Source: an uncultured Eubacteriales bacterium
GTDB taxonomy: Bacteria > Bacillota > Clostridia > Oscillospirales > Oscillospiraceae
Reading direction: 5' to 3'
NCBI GenBank assembly: GCA_900550165.1
Contig: URQY01000002.1
Location: 32,810-96,809 of the forward strand
DNA: 64,000 bases
Below are positions 26,053 through 35,756 of the stretch, piece after piece. The notes beneath the pieces are model-generated. The model saw only the letters and a program-made list of their open reading frames with translations. It did not search any database and had not been told where the DNA came from. Position numbers and translations under genes: made by a program. Each line of letters opens with the position of its first letter. Position 1 is the stretch's first letter.

Positions 26053-27864
26053 ATGTCTGAAGAAGTCAAGATCAGCGAAGAGAACCAGTTCTCGTTTGAA
26101 AATCCCGAGTACCGCAAGACCTATTGGCACACCTGCTCCCATGTGCTGGCGCAGGCCGTCAAGCGCCTCTGGCCCGAGGTGAAGCTCGCCATCGGCCCGA
26201 GCATCGACAACGGTTTCTACTACGATATGCTCGCCCCGTTCTCCTTCACGCCGGAGAATTTGGCTGAGATCGAAGCCGAGATGCGCAAGATCTGCAAGGA
26301 AAAGCTCAAGCTCGAGCGCTTTGAGCTCCCGCGCGCCGAGGCCATCAAGTTTATGGAAGAAAAGGAAGAGCCGTTCAAGGTCGAGCTCATCAACGACCTG
26401 CCTGAGGATGCCGTCATCAGCTTCTACAAGCAGGGCGAGTTCACCGACCTCTGCGCCGGTCCGCACCTCGACTCCACCGGCCGCATCAAGGGCAACGGCA
26501 TCAAGCTGACCGCCTGCAACGCCGCCTACTGGCGCGGCGACTCGAACCGCGAGGTGCTCCAGCGCATTTACGGCGTCGCTTTCCCGAAGAAGGAAGAACT
26601 GGACGCCTACCTCAAAGAGCGCGAGGAGGCCGTCAAGCGCGACCACAACAAGCTCGGCCGCGAGCTCGAATACTTCACCACCGTCGACTGCATCGGTCAG
26701 GGCCTTCCGGTGCTGCTGCCCAAGGGCGCGCGCGTCGTGCAGGTGCTCCAGCGCTGGGTCGAGGATACCGAGCAGAAGCGCGGCTATCTTCTCACCAAGA
26801 CCCCGCTCATGGCCAAGCGCGACCTTTACAAGATCTCCGGCCACTGGGATCACTATCTCGACGGCATGTTCATCCTCGGCGACCCGTATGACGAGACGAA
26901 GGAGTGCTTCGCCCTGCGCCCGATGACCTGCCCGTTCCAGTATCAGGTCTACCTGAACCGCCAGCGCTCCTACCGCGACCTGCCGATGCGCCTGGGCGAG
27001 ACCTCGACGCTGTTCCGCAACGAGGATTCCGGCGAGATGCACGGCCTCATCCGCGTGCGTCAGTTCACGATCTCCGAAGGCCACCTCGTCCTGCGTCCCG
27101 ACCAGCTCGAAGAGGAGTTCAAGGGCTGCCTCGACCTTGCCAAGTACTGCCTCGGCACCGTCGGCCTTCTTGACAAGTGCACGTTCCGCTTCTCCCAGTG
27201 GGATCCCGCGAACCCGAACAACAAGTACGAGGGCACGAAGGAGCAGTGGGATCACGCCCAGAGCGTGATGGAGCGCATCCTCAAGGACCTCGACGTCGAC
27301 TACACCGTCGGCATCGACGAGGCCGCATTCTACGGCCCGAAGCTCGACATCCAGTATAAGAACGTCTACGGCAAGGAAGACACCCTCGTCACCATCCAGA
27401 TCGACATGTTGCTCGCCGAGCGCTTCGGCATGTACTACATCGACGAAAACGGCGAGAAGAAGCTGCCGTACATCATCCACCGCACGTCTCTCGGCTGCTA
27501 TGAGCGCACGCTCGCCTACCTCATCGAGGAGTATGCCGGTGCGCTGCCGACGTGGATGGCACCCGAGCAGGTGCGCTTCCTGCCCGTTACCGACCGCGCC
27601 GCCGACTACTGCGCCGAGCAGGCCAAGAAGCTCGAAGACATGGGCTTCCGCGTCGAGGTCGACTACCGCAACGAGAAGATCGGCCGCAAGATCCGCGACG
27701 CGCAGATGGAGAAGGTCCCCTATATGCTCGTCGTCGGCGACCGCGACATGGAGAACGGCACCGTGTCCCCGCGCCACCGCGCGGACGGCGATCTCGGCGC
27801 AATGAGCATGGACGAGTTCTCCGCCATGCTCAAGCAGGTCGTGGACAATAAGGAAAAGAAATAA
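26053..27864 (+). CDS. thrS: Threonine-tRNA ligase lacking the N-terminal TGS domain
   Basis: Charges tRNA-Thr. The protein is 603 residues, about 40 shorter than Bacillus ThrS. The editing domain starts almost at the N-terminus (HTCSHVLAQAVKRLWP, with His26 and His30), so the TGS domain is absent. Class II and family segments are present: MTCPFQYQVYLNRQRSYRDLPMRLGE, DEAAFYGPKLDIQYK and HRTSLGCYERTLAYLIEEYAG, plus the anticodon-binding domain at the end. The start ATG at 26053 has TGGAGGT 8 bases upstream. A T-box leader controls it. Confidence 0.96.
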   Translation: MSEEVKISEENQFSFENPEYRKTYWHTCSHVLAQAVKRLWPEVKLAIGPSIDNGFYYDMLAPFSFTPENLAEIEAEMRKICKEKLKLERFELPRAEAIKFMEEKEEPFKVELINDLPEDAVISFYKQGEFTDLCAGPHLDSTGRIKGNGIKLTACNAAYWRGDSNREVLQRIYGVAFPKKEELDAYLKEREEAVKRDHNKLGRELEYFTTVDCIGQGLPVLLPKGARVVQVLQRWVEDTEQKRGYLLTKTPLMAKRDLYKISGHWDHYLDGMFILGDPYDETKECFALRPMTCPFQYQVYLNRQRSYRDLPMRLGETSTLFRNEDSGEMHGLIRVRQFTISEGHLVLRPDQLEEEFKGCLDLAKYCLGTVGLLDKCTFRFSQWDPANPNNKYEGTKEQWDHAQSVMERILKDLDVDYTVGIDEAAFYGPKLDIQYKNVYGKEDTLVTIQIDMLLAERFGMYYIDENGEKKLPYIIHRTSLGCYERTLAYLIEEYAGALPTWMAPEQVRFLPVTDRAADYCAEQAKKLEDMGFRVEVDYRNEKIGRKIRDAQMEKVPYMLVVGDRDMENGTVSPRHRADGDLGAMSMDEFSAMLKQVVDNKEKK

Positions 27865-27915
27865 AAATCATATTCAGCATGGGAAAAATGAATAAGTAGC
27901 ATTCTGAGCTTTTAC

Positions 27916-27950
27916 AAAAACCGGGGCAGCTATGCGCTTCCCCGGTTTTT
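27916..27950 (+). terminator. Terminator of thrS
   Basis: AAAAACCGGGG, 13-nt loop, CCCCGGTTTTT. Confidence 0.88.
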
Positions 27951-28060
27951 GATTGGCTGCGCAAATCGGGAAACCAAACAAAAAGGCAGGCGCGAGGAGC
28001 CCTGCCTGACAAAAATTGGGCAATATATTTCGGCGAAACGCCTAAATTCTCCAAAGTGGG

Positions 28061-28089
28061 TTGAAATAAATTATTCATTCTGTTATAAT
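28061..28089 (+). promoter_or_regulatory. Predicted promoter of the TAXI-TRAP operon
   Basis: TTGAAA (28061-28066), 17-bp spacer carrying an extended TGT, TATAAT (28084-28089). The leader is about 125 nt and contains a tandem duplication of CGGTGCGAA (around 28164-28181). The 360-bp gap between thrS and the next gene otherwise holds only the thrS terminator. Confidence 0.75.
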
Positions 28090-28224
28090 GCGACTGTCCT
28101 GAAAAGGGCGAGTAAGTTTAGACGCCGCCCGGCGCAGACGTAGGGTCCGCAGCGTGCCCCCACACGGTGCGAACGGTGCGAATGACGCCGCGGGCGTTCA
28201 AACGAATCAAAAAGGAGATTGCGT

Positions 28225-29229
28225 ATGAAAAAGTTCTTAGCTCTTATTCTCTCCCTCGCGATGGTCTTTGCTCTGGTCGCCTGCGGCGGCGAGAAGACCG
28301 ATGACAGCCAGGGCGACACCAGCAACGACGGCAGCAATTCCTCTTCTCCCGTCAGCATCACTCTGGCCACCGGCGGTACCACCGGTACTTATTATGCTGT
28401 TGGTAACGCGCTTGTTACCACGCTCGACGGCAAGCTGAGCCTCTCCAAGCTCACCGCTGTTGACTCCGGCGCTTCCAAGGCGAACGTCCAGCTCGTCACC
28501 GCCGGCTCCGCTCAGATGTCCATCCTCCAGTCCGACGTTCTGAACTATGCTCATAACGGCGCGGGCGGCGAGACCATGTTCGACGGCGCTGCCGATACGA
28601 ACTCCCTCTGGGTCGCGGGCGTTTACAACGAGACCGTTCAGCTCGTCACCTCCCCTGACATCACCGATATCTCCCAGCTCAAGGGCAAGACCGTCTGCGT
28701 CGGCGACGTTGGCTCCGGTACCGCTCTGAACGCGGCGCAGGTCCTCGAAGCCTACGGCATGACCTTCGATGATATCAACGTTATGTACGACTCCTTCGCC
28801 GGCGGCGCTGACGCGCTCAAGAACGGCCAGTGCGACGCTGCCTTCACCGTGGCCGGCGCTCCCACTCCGGCTCTGACCGACCTTGCCACCACCTACAGCT
28901 TCAATATGCCCTCCCTCAGCGATGAGGCCGTTGCTTACCTGACCAGCAACTATCCCTTCCTGGTCCAGGATAACCTCGCCGGCGACACCTATCCCTGCCT
29001 CAACGGTGAGGAGATTGTCTGCGTCGCTGTCAAGGCTGTCTTCACCGCTTCCAAGGATCTGAGCGAGGATGTCGTCTACGAGATCACCAAGGCCATGTTC
29101 GACAACCAGGCTGAGCTCGCCAACGCACAGGCCAAGTTCGGTTTCCTGAATCCCGAGGATGCTGTCGCTGGTTCCTTCGACCTGCACCCCGGTGCTGAAA
29201 AGTACTACAAGGAGATCGGCGTTCTGTAA
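28225..29229 (+). CDS. TAXI family TRAP transporter solute-binding lipoprotein
   Basis: The extracytoplasmic binding protein of a TAXI-type TRAP importer; 334 residues. The lipobox is LVAC with Cys20, followed by a Ser/Asp/Asn linker. The mature start ITLATGGTTGTYYAVGNAL is the TAXI N-terminal signature, and PDITDISQLKGKTVCVGDVGSGT is another. TAXI proteins in Gram-positive bacteria are often lipid-anchored in this way. I chose the ATG at 28225 with AAAGGAGA upstream. Family ligands include glutamate and other dicarboxylates; the ligand here is unknown. Confidence 0.93.
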   Translation: MKKFLALILSLAMVFALVACGGEKTDDSQGDTSNDGSNSSSPVSITLATGGTTGTYYAVGNALVTTLDGKLSLSKLTAVDSGASKANVQLVTAGSAQMSILQSDVLNYAHNGAGGETMFDGAADTNSLWVAGVYNETVQLVTSPDITDISQLKGKTVCVGDVGSGTALNAAQVLEAYGMTFDDINVMYDSFAGGADALKNGQCDAAFTVAGAPTPALTDLATTYSFNMPSLSDEAVAYLTSNYPFLVQDNLAGDTYPCLNGEEIVCVAVKAVFTASKDLSEDVVYEITKAMFDNQAELANAQAKFGFLNPEDAVAGSFDLHPGAEKYYKEIGVL

Positions 29230-29258
29230 AGAAAGCCCTTTCCTGAAAGAGTGCAAGT

Positions 29259-29747
29259 GTGCATCTGCGTAAACGTTTAAGCACGGCCGCTGCAATAATA
29301 CTGATTATTGCAGCGGCCCTACTCTTGACCGCCCGCGCCGGTTTCTATCTGACGCTGAGGAACAAAGATACCGGCAAGCTCTATGCGCGCTACCGCATGG
29401 ACGAGGGAGAGCGGTTCTCCATTACCTACAAGCATTCCGTCAACCAGTACCCTTTGACAGACACGTTCGAAATATGTGATGGCAAGCTCTATGCCGAGGA
29501 GTGTAAATACTACGCCTACGGCGCCGGTGTGCAGGTCGAACTCAACCCCGGGGAGGAACTGAGCTACACTGAGGACGGAGCGCTGCTTATCACCGGGATC
29601 CATCAGGATCGAACCGGGGTGTGCTATGCCGTCGCCACCGTTTACGACTTTTTCCTGTCGGTGAACGGCGGAGATGACATCAGTCTGCGTGATTTGTGTG
29701 GAAGAAATGCACTGGTGCGGCTCGATTACGAGTTTTTCGCATTCTGA
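29259..29747 (+). CDS. DUF1850 family protein, TRAP-associated
   Basis: A 162-residue DUF1850 protein with one N-terminal membrane segment (about residues 9-26) and an extracellular beta-rich domain (YRMDEGERFSITYKHSVNQYPLTDTFEI). The GTG at 29259 is the only good in-frame start; its ribosome site is weak. DUF1850 genes regularly sit between TAXI binding proteins and fused TRAP permeases, as here. Its role in transport is not established. Confidence 0.8.
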   Translation: MHLRKRLSTAAAIILIIAAALLLTARAGFYLTLRNKDTGKLYARYRMDEGERFSITYKHSVNQYPLTDTFEICDGKLYAEECKYYAYGAGVQVELNPGEELSYTEDGALLITGIHQDRTGVCYAVATVYDFFLSVNGGDDISLRDLCGRNALVRLDYEFFAF

Positions 29748-29787
29748 CGCGCCGTGTGCTGCAATAAAATAAGGAGGATAACATTCA

Positions 29788-31755
29788 ATGGCTGACATTG
29801 ATAAGAAACTTCAGGATCAAGCGATCGTTGAAAATGATGCCGATATCGGCACTGCTGCCGATGTCGATGAGATCATGAAAAAGTACGACCGTGAATCCAA
29901 CGTCCGCATCTGGGAGGGCGTGCCGAAGCAGATCGTTCGCTTTGTGCTCGCTGCCTTTATGCTTTTCATGGTCTATATGAACCTGTGGGCGACCTGGAGC
30001 GGCCAGATCCGCCGCTGCCTGTTCGTCGGTATGGTCGTATTATTTACGTTCTTTGTTTATCCCGCGAAAAAGGGCAATGTGAAGCCCAACCATATGCCAT
30101 GGTACGATATTTTGCTGGCGATCGTCGGATGTATTCCGTTTTTCTATTACGTAGCAAACTTCAACCGCATCGTCTCCATGGGTATTGCCATCGGCCAGAC
30201 GGAAGTCATCCTCGGCATCATCGGCATTCTGGTCCTTGCCGAGTGCTGCCGCCGTGCCGTCGGTATCCCCATCCTGTGCGTGGCGAGCGTCTTCATTCTC
30301 TACGCGTTCATCGGCCGCGGTATGAGCCTGCAGTTGGTCGTTTACAATGTGTTCTACACCACCAACGGCATCATCGGTACGCCGATCTCCGTCTGCTCGA
30401 CCTACATCGCGCTGTTCCTGATGTTCGGCGCCTTCCTTGAAGCGACGGGCGTTGCCAACTTCTTCATCGACTGCGCGAACGCGCTGGTCGGCTGGGCGAG
30501 CGGCGGTCCTGCAAAGGTTGCGGTCGTTTCCTCCGCCCTCTGCGGCATGGTCTCCGGTTCCTCCGTCGGTAACACCGTTACCACCGGTTCCGTCACCATC
30601 CCGATGATGAAGAAGACCGGCTATCCCGGCGAGTTCGCCGGCGCGGTCGAGGCTGCTGCCTCCACCGGCGGTCAGATCATGCCCCCGATCATGGGCGCTG
30701 CGGCGTTCATTATGGCGGAAATGACGGGCTTTGAGTATTCCCAGATCATCGTCCGCGCGATCCTGCCCGCGTTCCTGTACTTCCTCGGCATCTTCCTCGG
30801 CGTGCACTTCAAGGCCAAGAAGCTCGGCCTTAAGGGTCTGCCCCGCGAAGAGCTGCCCAAGTGGGGCAAGCTCCTTCCCAAGATCTACCTGCTCGTTCCC
30901 CTGGTCCTGCTGGTCTACATGATCGTCGCGGGTGAGACGATGGCCAAGAGCGCCATCTATGCCACCCTCGCGGCCATCGCGGTCAGCCTCATCAACAAGG
31001 ATGACCGCATGACCCCGACCAAGTTCGTCAACGGCCTTGAAAACGGCGGTAAGAACTGCATCTCCATCGGTATCGCCTGCGGCATCGCCGGTATCATCTC
31101 CGTGTGCATCACGATGACCGGTCTCGGCGGCAAGCTGATCACCTATGTTGTCAGCCTGTCCAACGGCCACCTCATCATCGCGCTGTTCCTGACGATGATC
31201 TGCTGCATCGTGCTCGGCATGGGCGTTCCCACCACTGCGAACTACATCATCATGGCCTCCACCTGCGCGCCCATCCTCATCAACGGCATGGGTATGCACG
31301 TTCTGGCTGCGAATATGTTCGTCTTCTACTTCGGCATCGTCGCCGATATCACCCCGCCCGTCGCGCTGGCTGCCTATGCAGGCTCCGCCATCGCCAAGGC
31401 TCCCCCGATGAAGACCGCCTTCAACGCGACCCGTCTCGCGATCGCGGCGTTCATCATCCCCTACATCTTCGCTTTCAACAACGCGATGATTTTCGTCGGC
31501 GACGACGTGACCGTGTGGAGCGTTGCCTCCATCACGATCTCCGCGACGCTCGGTATGCTCTCCATCGCCTCCGGTCTGATGGGCTACCTCATCCACGACC
31601 TCAAGTGGATCAGCCGCATCGCGCTGATCGCCGGTGGTCTGCTGATGATCATCCCCGGTACGGTGAGCGACCTTGCCGGCTTTGCGGTGCTTGCTGCCAT
31701 CTTTGTCCTCCAGACCATCGAGAACAAGAAGGAAAAGAAGGCCGCGTCCGTATAA
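29788..31755 (+). CDS. TRAP transporter permease, fused 4TM-12TM subunits
   Basis: A 655-residue fused DctQ-DctM permease. The first part (to about residue 180) has four to five hydrophobic segments of the small subunit; the rest is the DctM-type large subunit with signature-like SGSSVGNTVTTGSVTIPMMKKTGYPGEFAGAVEAAASTGGQIMPPIMGAAAF. It uses a cation gradient to import the ligand of the upstream TAXI lipoprotein. RBS AAGGAGGATA; a terminator follows. Confidence 0.95.
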   Translation: MADIDKKLQDQAIVENDADIGTAADVDEIMKKYDRESNVRIWEGVPKQIVRFVLAAFMLFMVYMNLWATWSGQIRRCLFVGMVVLFTFFVYPAKKGNVKPNHMPWYDILLAIVGCIPFFYYVANFNRIVSMGIAIGQTEVILGIIGILVLAECCRRAVGIPILCVASVFILYAFIGRGMSLQLVVYNVFYTTNGIIGTPISVCSTYIALFLMFGAFLEATGVANFFIDCANALVGWASGGPAKVAVVSSALCGMVSGSSVGNTVTTGSVTIPMMKKTGYPGEFAGAVEAAASTGGQIMPPIMGAAAFIMAEMTGFEYSQIIVRAILPAFLYFLGIFLGVHFKAKKLGLKGLPREELPKWGKLLPKIYLLVPLVLLVYMIVAGETMAKSAIYATLAAIAVSLINKDDRMTPTKFVNGLENGGKNCISIGIACGIAGIISVCITMTGLGGKLITYVVSLSNGHLIIALFLTMICCIVLGMGVPTTANYIIMASTCAPILINGMGMHVLAANMFVFYFGIVADITPPVALAAYAGSAIAKAPPMKTAFNATRLAIAAFIIPYIFAFNNAMIFVGDDVTVWSVASITISATLGMLSIASGLMGYLIHDLKWISRIALIAGGLLMIIPGTVSDLAGFAVLAAIFVLQTIENKKEKKAASV

Positions 31756-31772
31756 GACACAGCACATCAATT

Positions 31773-31805
31773 AAAAAAGAGACTGCTTATGCAGTCTCTT
31801 TTTTT
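31773..31805 (+). terminator. Terminator of the TAXI-TRAP operon
   Basis: A6 then GAGACTGC-TTAT-GCAGTCTC then T7. Confidence 0.92.
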
Positions 31806-31867
31806 GCCTCAATGGGCATCGGGCGCGCGAAGGGCGCATAGGATGAGCCGATGGGAGGTTTGAACGT

Positions 31868-32611
31868 ATGCCCAAAATTTACCTGAGTCCCTCCACACAG
31901 GACTGGAACCCGTATGTCGACGGCAGCGGCAGCGAGGAATACTGGATGAATCTGCTGGCCGACGCACTGGAGCCGTATCTTTATGCCAACACCATCGCCT
32001 TTGTGCGAAATTCGCCGGAAATGACTGCTGCATCGTCCATCGCGCAGGCAAATCAGCTTGGCGGCTTCGATTTTTACCTTGCCCTGCACTCCAACGCCTC
32101 GGGCGAGGGACAGGCGGGGAAAAACCGCGGCATCATCGTCTTTTACTATCCCACAAGCAGCGACGGCAAGCGCGCCGCCGAGCTCTTTGCCGCGCGGCTG
32201 AGAGAGGTCTACCCACTGCCCAGCAAGGTGACGACGCAGGCGACCACCACGCTCGGTGAGGTGCGCCGGCCGCGGTATCCCGCCAATCTCATCGAGATGG
32301 GGTACCACGATAACTACGACGACGCGCGCTGGATCCAGAATAACCTCGACGCGGCGGCGCAGGCCATCGCGCGGGGACTGACGGAGTACTTCGGTCTTCC
32401 GTTCCTCTATCCGCAGCTTGTGCGCACGGGCGTTGTGACGACCGCGGGCTCGCCGCTGCGCCTGCGAAACTACCCAGGCATCGACGGGGAAGTGGTCGGC
32501 AGCATTCCGAATGGCGCGAGTGTGCAGGTCTATGGAAGCTATCAGGGCTGGTACTCCATAGGCTACGACGGTCAGCTCGGCTACGCGGCACAGGCCTATA
32601 TCGCGGTGTGA
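31868..32611 (+). CDS. N-acetylmuramoyl-L-alanine amidase with C-terminal SH3 domain
   Basis: A 247-residue cell-wall amidase. The Amidase_3-like catalytic part (about 1-175) shows LALHSNAS (His74) and NLIEMGYHDN (Glu143); Glu24 is a candidate ligand. The usual first zinc motif DPGHGG is replaced by LSPSTQDWN. A bacterial SH3_3 domain fills about 185-247 (SPLRLRNYPGIDGEVVGSIPNGASVQVYG). There is no signal peptide, so release may depend on mother-cell lysis or another route. RBS GGGAGG. Confidence 0.8.
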   Translation: MPKIYLSPSTQDWNPYVDGSGSEEYWMNLLADALEPYLYANTIAFVRNSPEMTAASSIAQANQLGGFDFYLALHSNASGEGQAGKNRGIIVFYYPTSSDGKRAAELFAARLREVYPLPSKVTTQATTTLGEVRRPRYPANLIEMGYHDNYDDARWIQNNLDAAAQAIARGLTEYFGLPFLYPQLVRTGVVTTAGSPLRLRNYPGIDGEVVGSIPNGASVQVYGSYQGWYSIGYDGQLGYAAQAYIAV

Positions 32612-32651
32612 CGTTCGTGCGTTTCCGATATTTTCCGGACGCGACTTTTCC

Positions 32652-32680
32652 TTGACAGCTGGTCATAAAAAGTTTACAAT
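32652..32680 (+). promoter_or_regulatory. Consensus promoter of rny
   Basis: TTGACA (32652-32657), 17-bp spacer, TACAAT (32675-32680); leader about 100 nt. Confidence 0.8.
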
Positions 32681-32788
32681 ATACGGTGGATTTATGGAGG
32701 GGAGAGAAGGGGAATCTCCCGTTTGTTGATTCAAAACCATACGATAGATCAATCGCATCGATCAAAAAACGCACACAGGAGGAATCAC

Positions 32789-34342
32789 ATGATCAGCTAT
32801 CTCTACGCTGCGCTTATCGCGGTGGGGACGCTCGTCATTGGCATTCTTCTTGGTATTTGGATTCGCAAGAGAGCCGCTAAGCGCGCCGAGGAGAAGATCT
32901 CCAACGCCGATGAAGAGGCTCTTCGTATTGTCAACGAGGCGATCAAGAGCGCTGAAAACAAGAAACGCGAAGTCATGTTGGAGGCAAAAGAGGATATTTT
33001 GCGCTCCAGAAACGAATACGAGAAGGAAGTCAAGGAACGCCGCGCCGAGCAGCAGAAGCAGGAGCGCAGGCTCCAGCAGAAGGAGGAAAACCTCGACCGC
33101 AAGACGGATGCGCTGGAAAAGCGCGAGGAGGCCCTCAACCAGAAACACGCCGCTCTGGACAAGGAAAACGAAGAAATCAAGATCATCAAGCGCAGTCAGA
33201 CCGAAATGCTCGAGCGCATTTCCGGTTTTACTGCCGAAGACGCCAAGAAGTACCTGATCGACCAGGTCGAGAGCGAAGTGACGCACGAGACCGCGCTCAA
33301 GATCAAGGAGCTTGAGCAGCGCGCCAAGGATGAGGCCGATTCCCGCGCCCGCGAGATCGTCGCCTCTGCCATCCAGCGCTGCGCCGCCGACCATGTCGCC
33401 GAGATCACCGTCAGTGTGGTGCCCCTGCCCAATGACGAGATGAAGGGCCGCATCATCGGCCGCGAAGGACGCAACATCCGCACGATCGAAACGCTCACGG
33501 GCGTCGACCTCATCATCGACGACACGCCCGAGGCGATCACCGTCTCGTGCTTCGAGCCTGTGCGCCGCGAGGTCGCGCGTCTGGCGCTCGAAAAGCTCAT
33601 CGCCGACGGCCGTATCCATCCCACGCACATCGAAGAGATGGTCAACAAGGCCCGCCGCGAGGTGGACGCCATCATCAAGTCCGAAGGTGAGCGCGCCGTG
33701 CTGGAGACCGGCATCCGCGGCCTGCACCCCGAGCTTGTCAAGATGCTCGGCCGCCTGCATTACCGCACGAGCTATGGCCAGAACGTGCTGCAGCACTCCA
33801 TTGAGGTCTCGCATTTGGCCGGTATGATGGCCGCCGAGCTGGGCGCGGATGTTTACGCCGCCAAGCGCGCCGGTCTGCTGCACGATATCGGCAAGGCCGT
33901 CGACCACGAGATGGAGGGTACTCATGTGGCCCTCGGTGTGGAATTCCTGCGCAAGTACCACGAAAAGGACGATATCATCCATGCGGTGCAGGCGCACCAT
34001 AACGACGTGGAGCCGCAGACCATCGTTGCCTGCCTCGTGCAGGCGGCGGATGCGATCTCTGCCGCCCGTCCCGGCGCCCGCCGCGAGAATCTCGAGAACT
34101 ACATCAAGCGCCTCGAGCAGCTCGAGGAGATTACGGGCAGCTATCCCGGCGTTGACAAGGCCTATGCCATTCAGGCCGGCCGCGAGGTGCGCGTGATGGT
34201 CAAGCCCGAGCAGGTCAGCGAGGACCAGATGGTCATTCTGGCGCGCGAGCTTGCCAAGAAGATCGAGGAAGAGATGGAATATCCCGGCCAGATCAAGGTG
34301 CACGTCCTGCGCGAGACGACCGCCATCGAATACGCGAAATAA
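32789..34342 (+). CDS. rny: Ribonuclease Y
   Basis: A membrane-anchored endoribonuclease that starts mRNA decay. From the ATG at 32789 (AGGAGG upstream) it has 517 residues. The order is one N-terminal membrane segment (about 4-24), a long coiled coil (about 30-190), a KH domain ([35 protein letters not shown]) and an HD domain ([17 protein letters not shown], then GLLHDIGKA). An earlier ATG at 32723 would add a 22-residue hydrophilic tail with no ribosome site. ymdB lies next, as in Bacillus. Confidence 0.97.
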   Translation: MISYLYAALIAVGTLVIGILLGIWIRKRAAKRAEEKISNADEEALRIVNEAIKSAENKKREVMLEAKEDILRSRNEYEKEVKERRAEQQKQERRLQQKEENLDRKTDALEKREEALNQKHAALDKENEEIKIIKRSQTEMLERISGFTAEDAKKYLIDQVESEVTHETALKIKELEQRAKDEADSRAREIVASAIQRCAADHVAEITVSVVPLPNDEMKGRIIGREGRNIRTIETLTGVDLIIDDTPEAITVSCFEPVRREVARLALEKLIADGRIHPTHIEEMVNKARREVDAIIKSEGERAVLETGIRGLHPELVKMLGRLHYRTSYGQNVLQHSIEVSHLAGMMAAELGADVYAAKRAGLLHDIGKAVDHEMEGTHVALGVEFLRKYHEKDDIIHAVQAHHNDVEPQTIVACLVQAADAISAARPGARRENLENYIKRLEQLEEITGSYPGVDKAYAIQAGREVRVMVKPEQVSEDQMVILARELAKKIEEEMEYPGQIKVHVLRETTAIEYAK

Positions 34343-34343
34343 G

Positions 34344-34374
34344 AAAAAGGCTCCGCTTTTGCGGGGCCTTTTTT
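34344..34374 (+). terminator. Terminator of rny
   Basis: AAAAAGGCTCCGC-TTTT-GCGGGGCCTTTTTT, one G-T/mismatch in the stem. Confidence 0.85.
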
Positions 34375-34384
34375 CATGCCTTTC

Positions 34385-34413
34385 TTGCGTTTTGTCCCGC
34401 GCCTTGCTATACT
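34385..34413 (+). promoter_or_regulatory. Predicted promoter of ymdB
   Basis: TTGCGT (34385-34390), 17-bp spacer, TATACT (34408-34413). Confidence 0.65.
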
Positions 34414-34440
34414 GGGGAAAACGCAAAGCGGAGGAACGCC

Positions 34441-35220
34441 ATGCTCTACAATATTCTGACCATCGGCGATGTGGTGGGCGGCTGCGGCGTCAACTGCCTC
34501 GAGCGCCATCTGCGCACCGTGAAAAAACTGAAGAATATCCACTTCACCGTGGTCAACGGCGAAAATGCCGCGATGGTCGGCCTGACGCCGGGGGACGCGG
34601 AGCGTATCTTCGCTGCGGGAGCAGACGTCATCACGCTCGGGAACCACAGCTTCGGCAAGATGCAGATCACCGATTACCTTGACGACTGCCCGTACATCCT
34701 GCGGCCGCACAACCTCGGCGCGCGCGTGCCGGGGCGGGGATACGGCGTTTTCGACTGCGGGCGCGCCCGCATCGCGGTGATGAATCTGATCGGCCGCTGC
34801 GACCTCGCGTTCCATGCAGACAATCCGTTCAAAACGGCGGACGAGCTGCTCAAAAGCGGCGAAAAGCCGACTTTCACGCTGCTTGACTTCCACGCCGAGG
34901 CCACAAGCGAAAAGCTCGCCATGGCCTATTACCTCGACGGCCGCGTCAGCGCCATATGGGGCACGCACACCCATGTGCCGACGGCGGACGAAGAGGTCTT
35001 CCCCAAGGGGACGGGCTACATCACGGACCTCGGCATGACGGGGGCGGTGCGCAGCGTGCTCGGCATCCGGCCCGAGCAGTCGGTCGAGACGTTTCTCGGC
35101 GGACTTCCAGGGCGCTACCGCGAGCCGGAGAAAAGCTCCGGCAAGATGCAGGGGGCCATTTTTACATTAGATGACGCGACGGGCCTCTGTCTGGGGGTCG
35201 AGCGCGTCGATGTGCGCTGA
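34441..35220 (+). CDS. ymdB: YmdB family metallophosphoesterase
   Basis: A 259-residue cytosolic metallophosphoesterase of the YmdB family, known in Bacillus as a cyclic-nucleotide phosphodiesterase affecting biofilm choice. Metal-site segments are visible in order: IGDVVG, VVNGENAA, TLGNHSF, LLDFHAEATSEK and WGTHTHV. It directly follows rny, the conserved neighbourhood in Firmicutes, but has its own promoter. Confidence 0.93.
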   Translation: MLYNILTIGDVVGGCGVNCLERHLRTVKKLKNIHFTVVNGENAAMVGLTPGDAERIFAAGADVITLGNHSFGKMQITDYLDDCPYILRPHNLGARVPGRGYGVFDCGRARIAVMNLIGRCDLAFHADNPFKTADELLKSGEKPTFTLLDFHAEATSEKLAMAYYLDGRVSAIWGTHTHVPTADEEVFPKGTGYITDLGMTGAVRSVLGIRPEQSVETFLGGLPGRYREPEKSSGKMQGAIFTLDDATGLCLGVERVDVR

Positions 35221-35251
35221 AGCAGGCGCGGGATAGAAAGGAAAAACGCAA

Positions 35252-35743
35252 ATGTCCATCGAAAAAGTAAGAGCCTATTTTGAACCCTTCGGTATTGCAG
35301 ACCGCATCCGCGAGTTCGACGTATCGAGCGCGACGGTCGAGCTGGCCGCTGTCGCCGTCGGCGTAGAGGGCGCGCGTATCGCCAAATCCATGAGCTTCAA
35401 GCTCGCCGACGATCAGCCCATCATCATTGTGACGGCGGGAGACAGGAAGATCGACAACACCAAGTACAAGGCGTATTTCCACGTGAAAGCAAAGATGCTG
35501 ACCTTTGACGAGGCCTGCGCATTCACCGGCCACGCGCCGGGCGGCGTGTGCTCGTTTGCTCTGCCGGAGAATGTGAAGACCTATCTCGATGTATCGCTCA
35601 AACGCTTCGACACGGTTTTCCCCGCGGCGGGCAGCGCGAACAGCGCCATCGAGATGACCTGCGACGAGCTTGAGAAGTATTCCTCAAACTTTGTCGCCTG
35701 GGTCGACGTGTGCAAGGAGAAAGCGCCCGCCCCGCAGGCATGA
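35252..35743 (+). CDS. YbaK/EbsC family aminoacyl-tRNA deacylase
   Basis: A 163-residue free-standing trans-editing domain that hydrolyses mischarged tRNA, in most relatives tRNA-Pro carrying Ala or Cys. The family core is SVGVEGARIAKSMSFKLADDQPIIIVTAGDRKIDNTKYK, with the conserved Lys in the active-site groove, and HAPGGVCSFAL. The RBS is GAAAGGAAAA. The ProS encoded at 39852 is of the short type that lacks an internal editing insertion, so this protein may serve it. Confidence 0.88.
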   Translation: MSIEKVRAYFEPFGIADRIREFDVSSATVELAAVAVGVEGARIAKSMSFKLADDQPIIIVTAGDRKIDNTKYKAYFHVKAKMLTFDEACAFTGHAPGGVCSFALPENVKTYLDVSLKRFDTVFPAAGSANSAIEMTCDELEKYSSNFVAWVDVCKEKAPAPQA

Positions 35744-35756
35744 GAGGAGAGAACAC

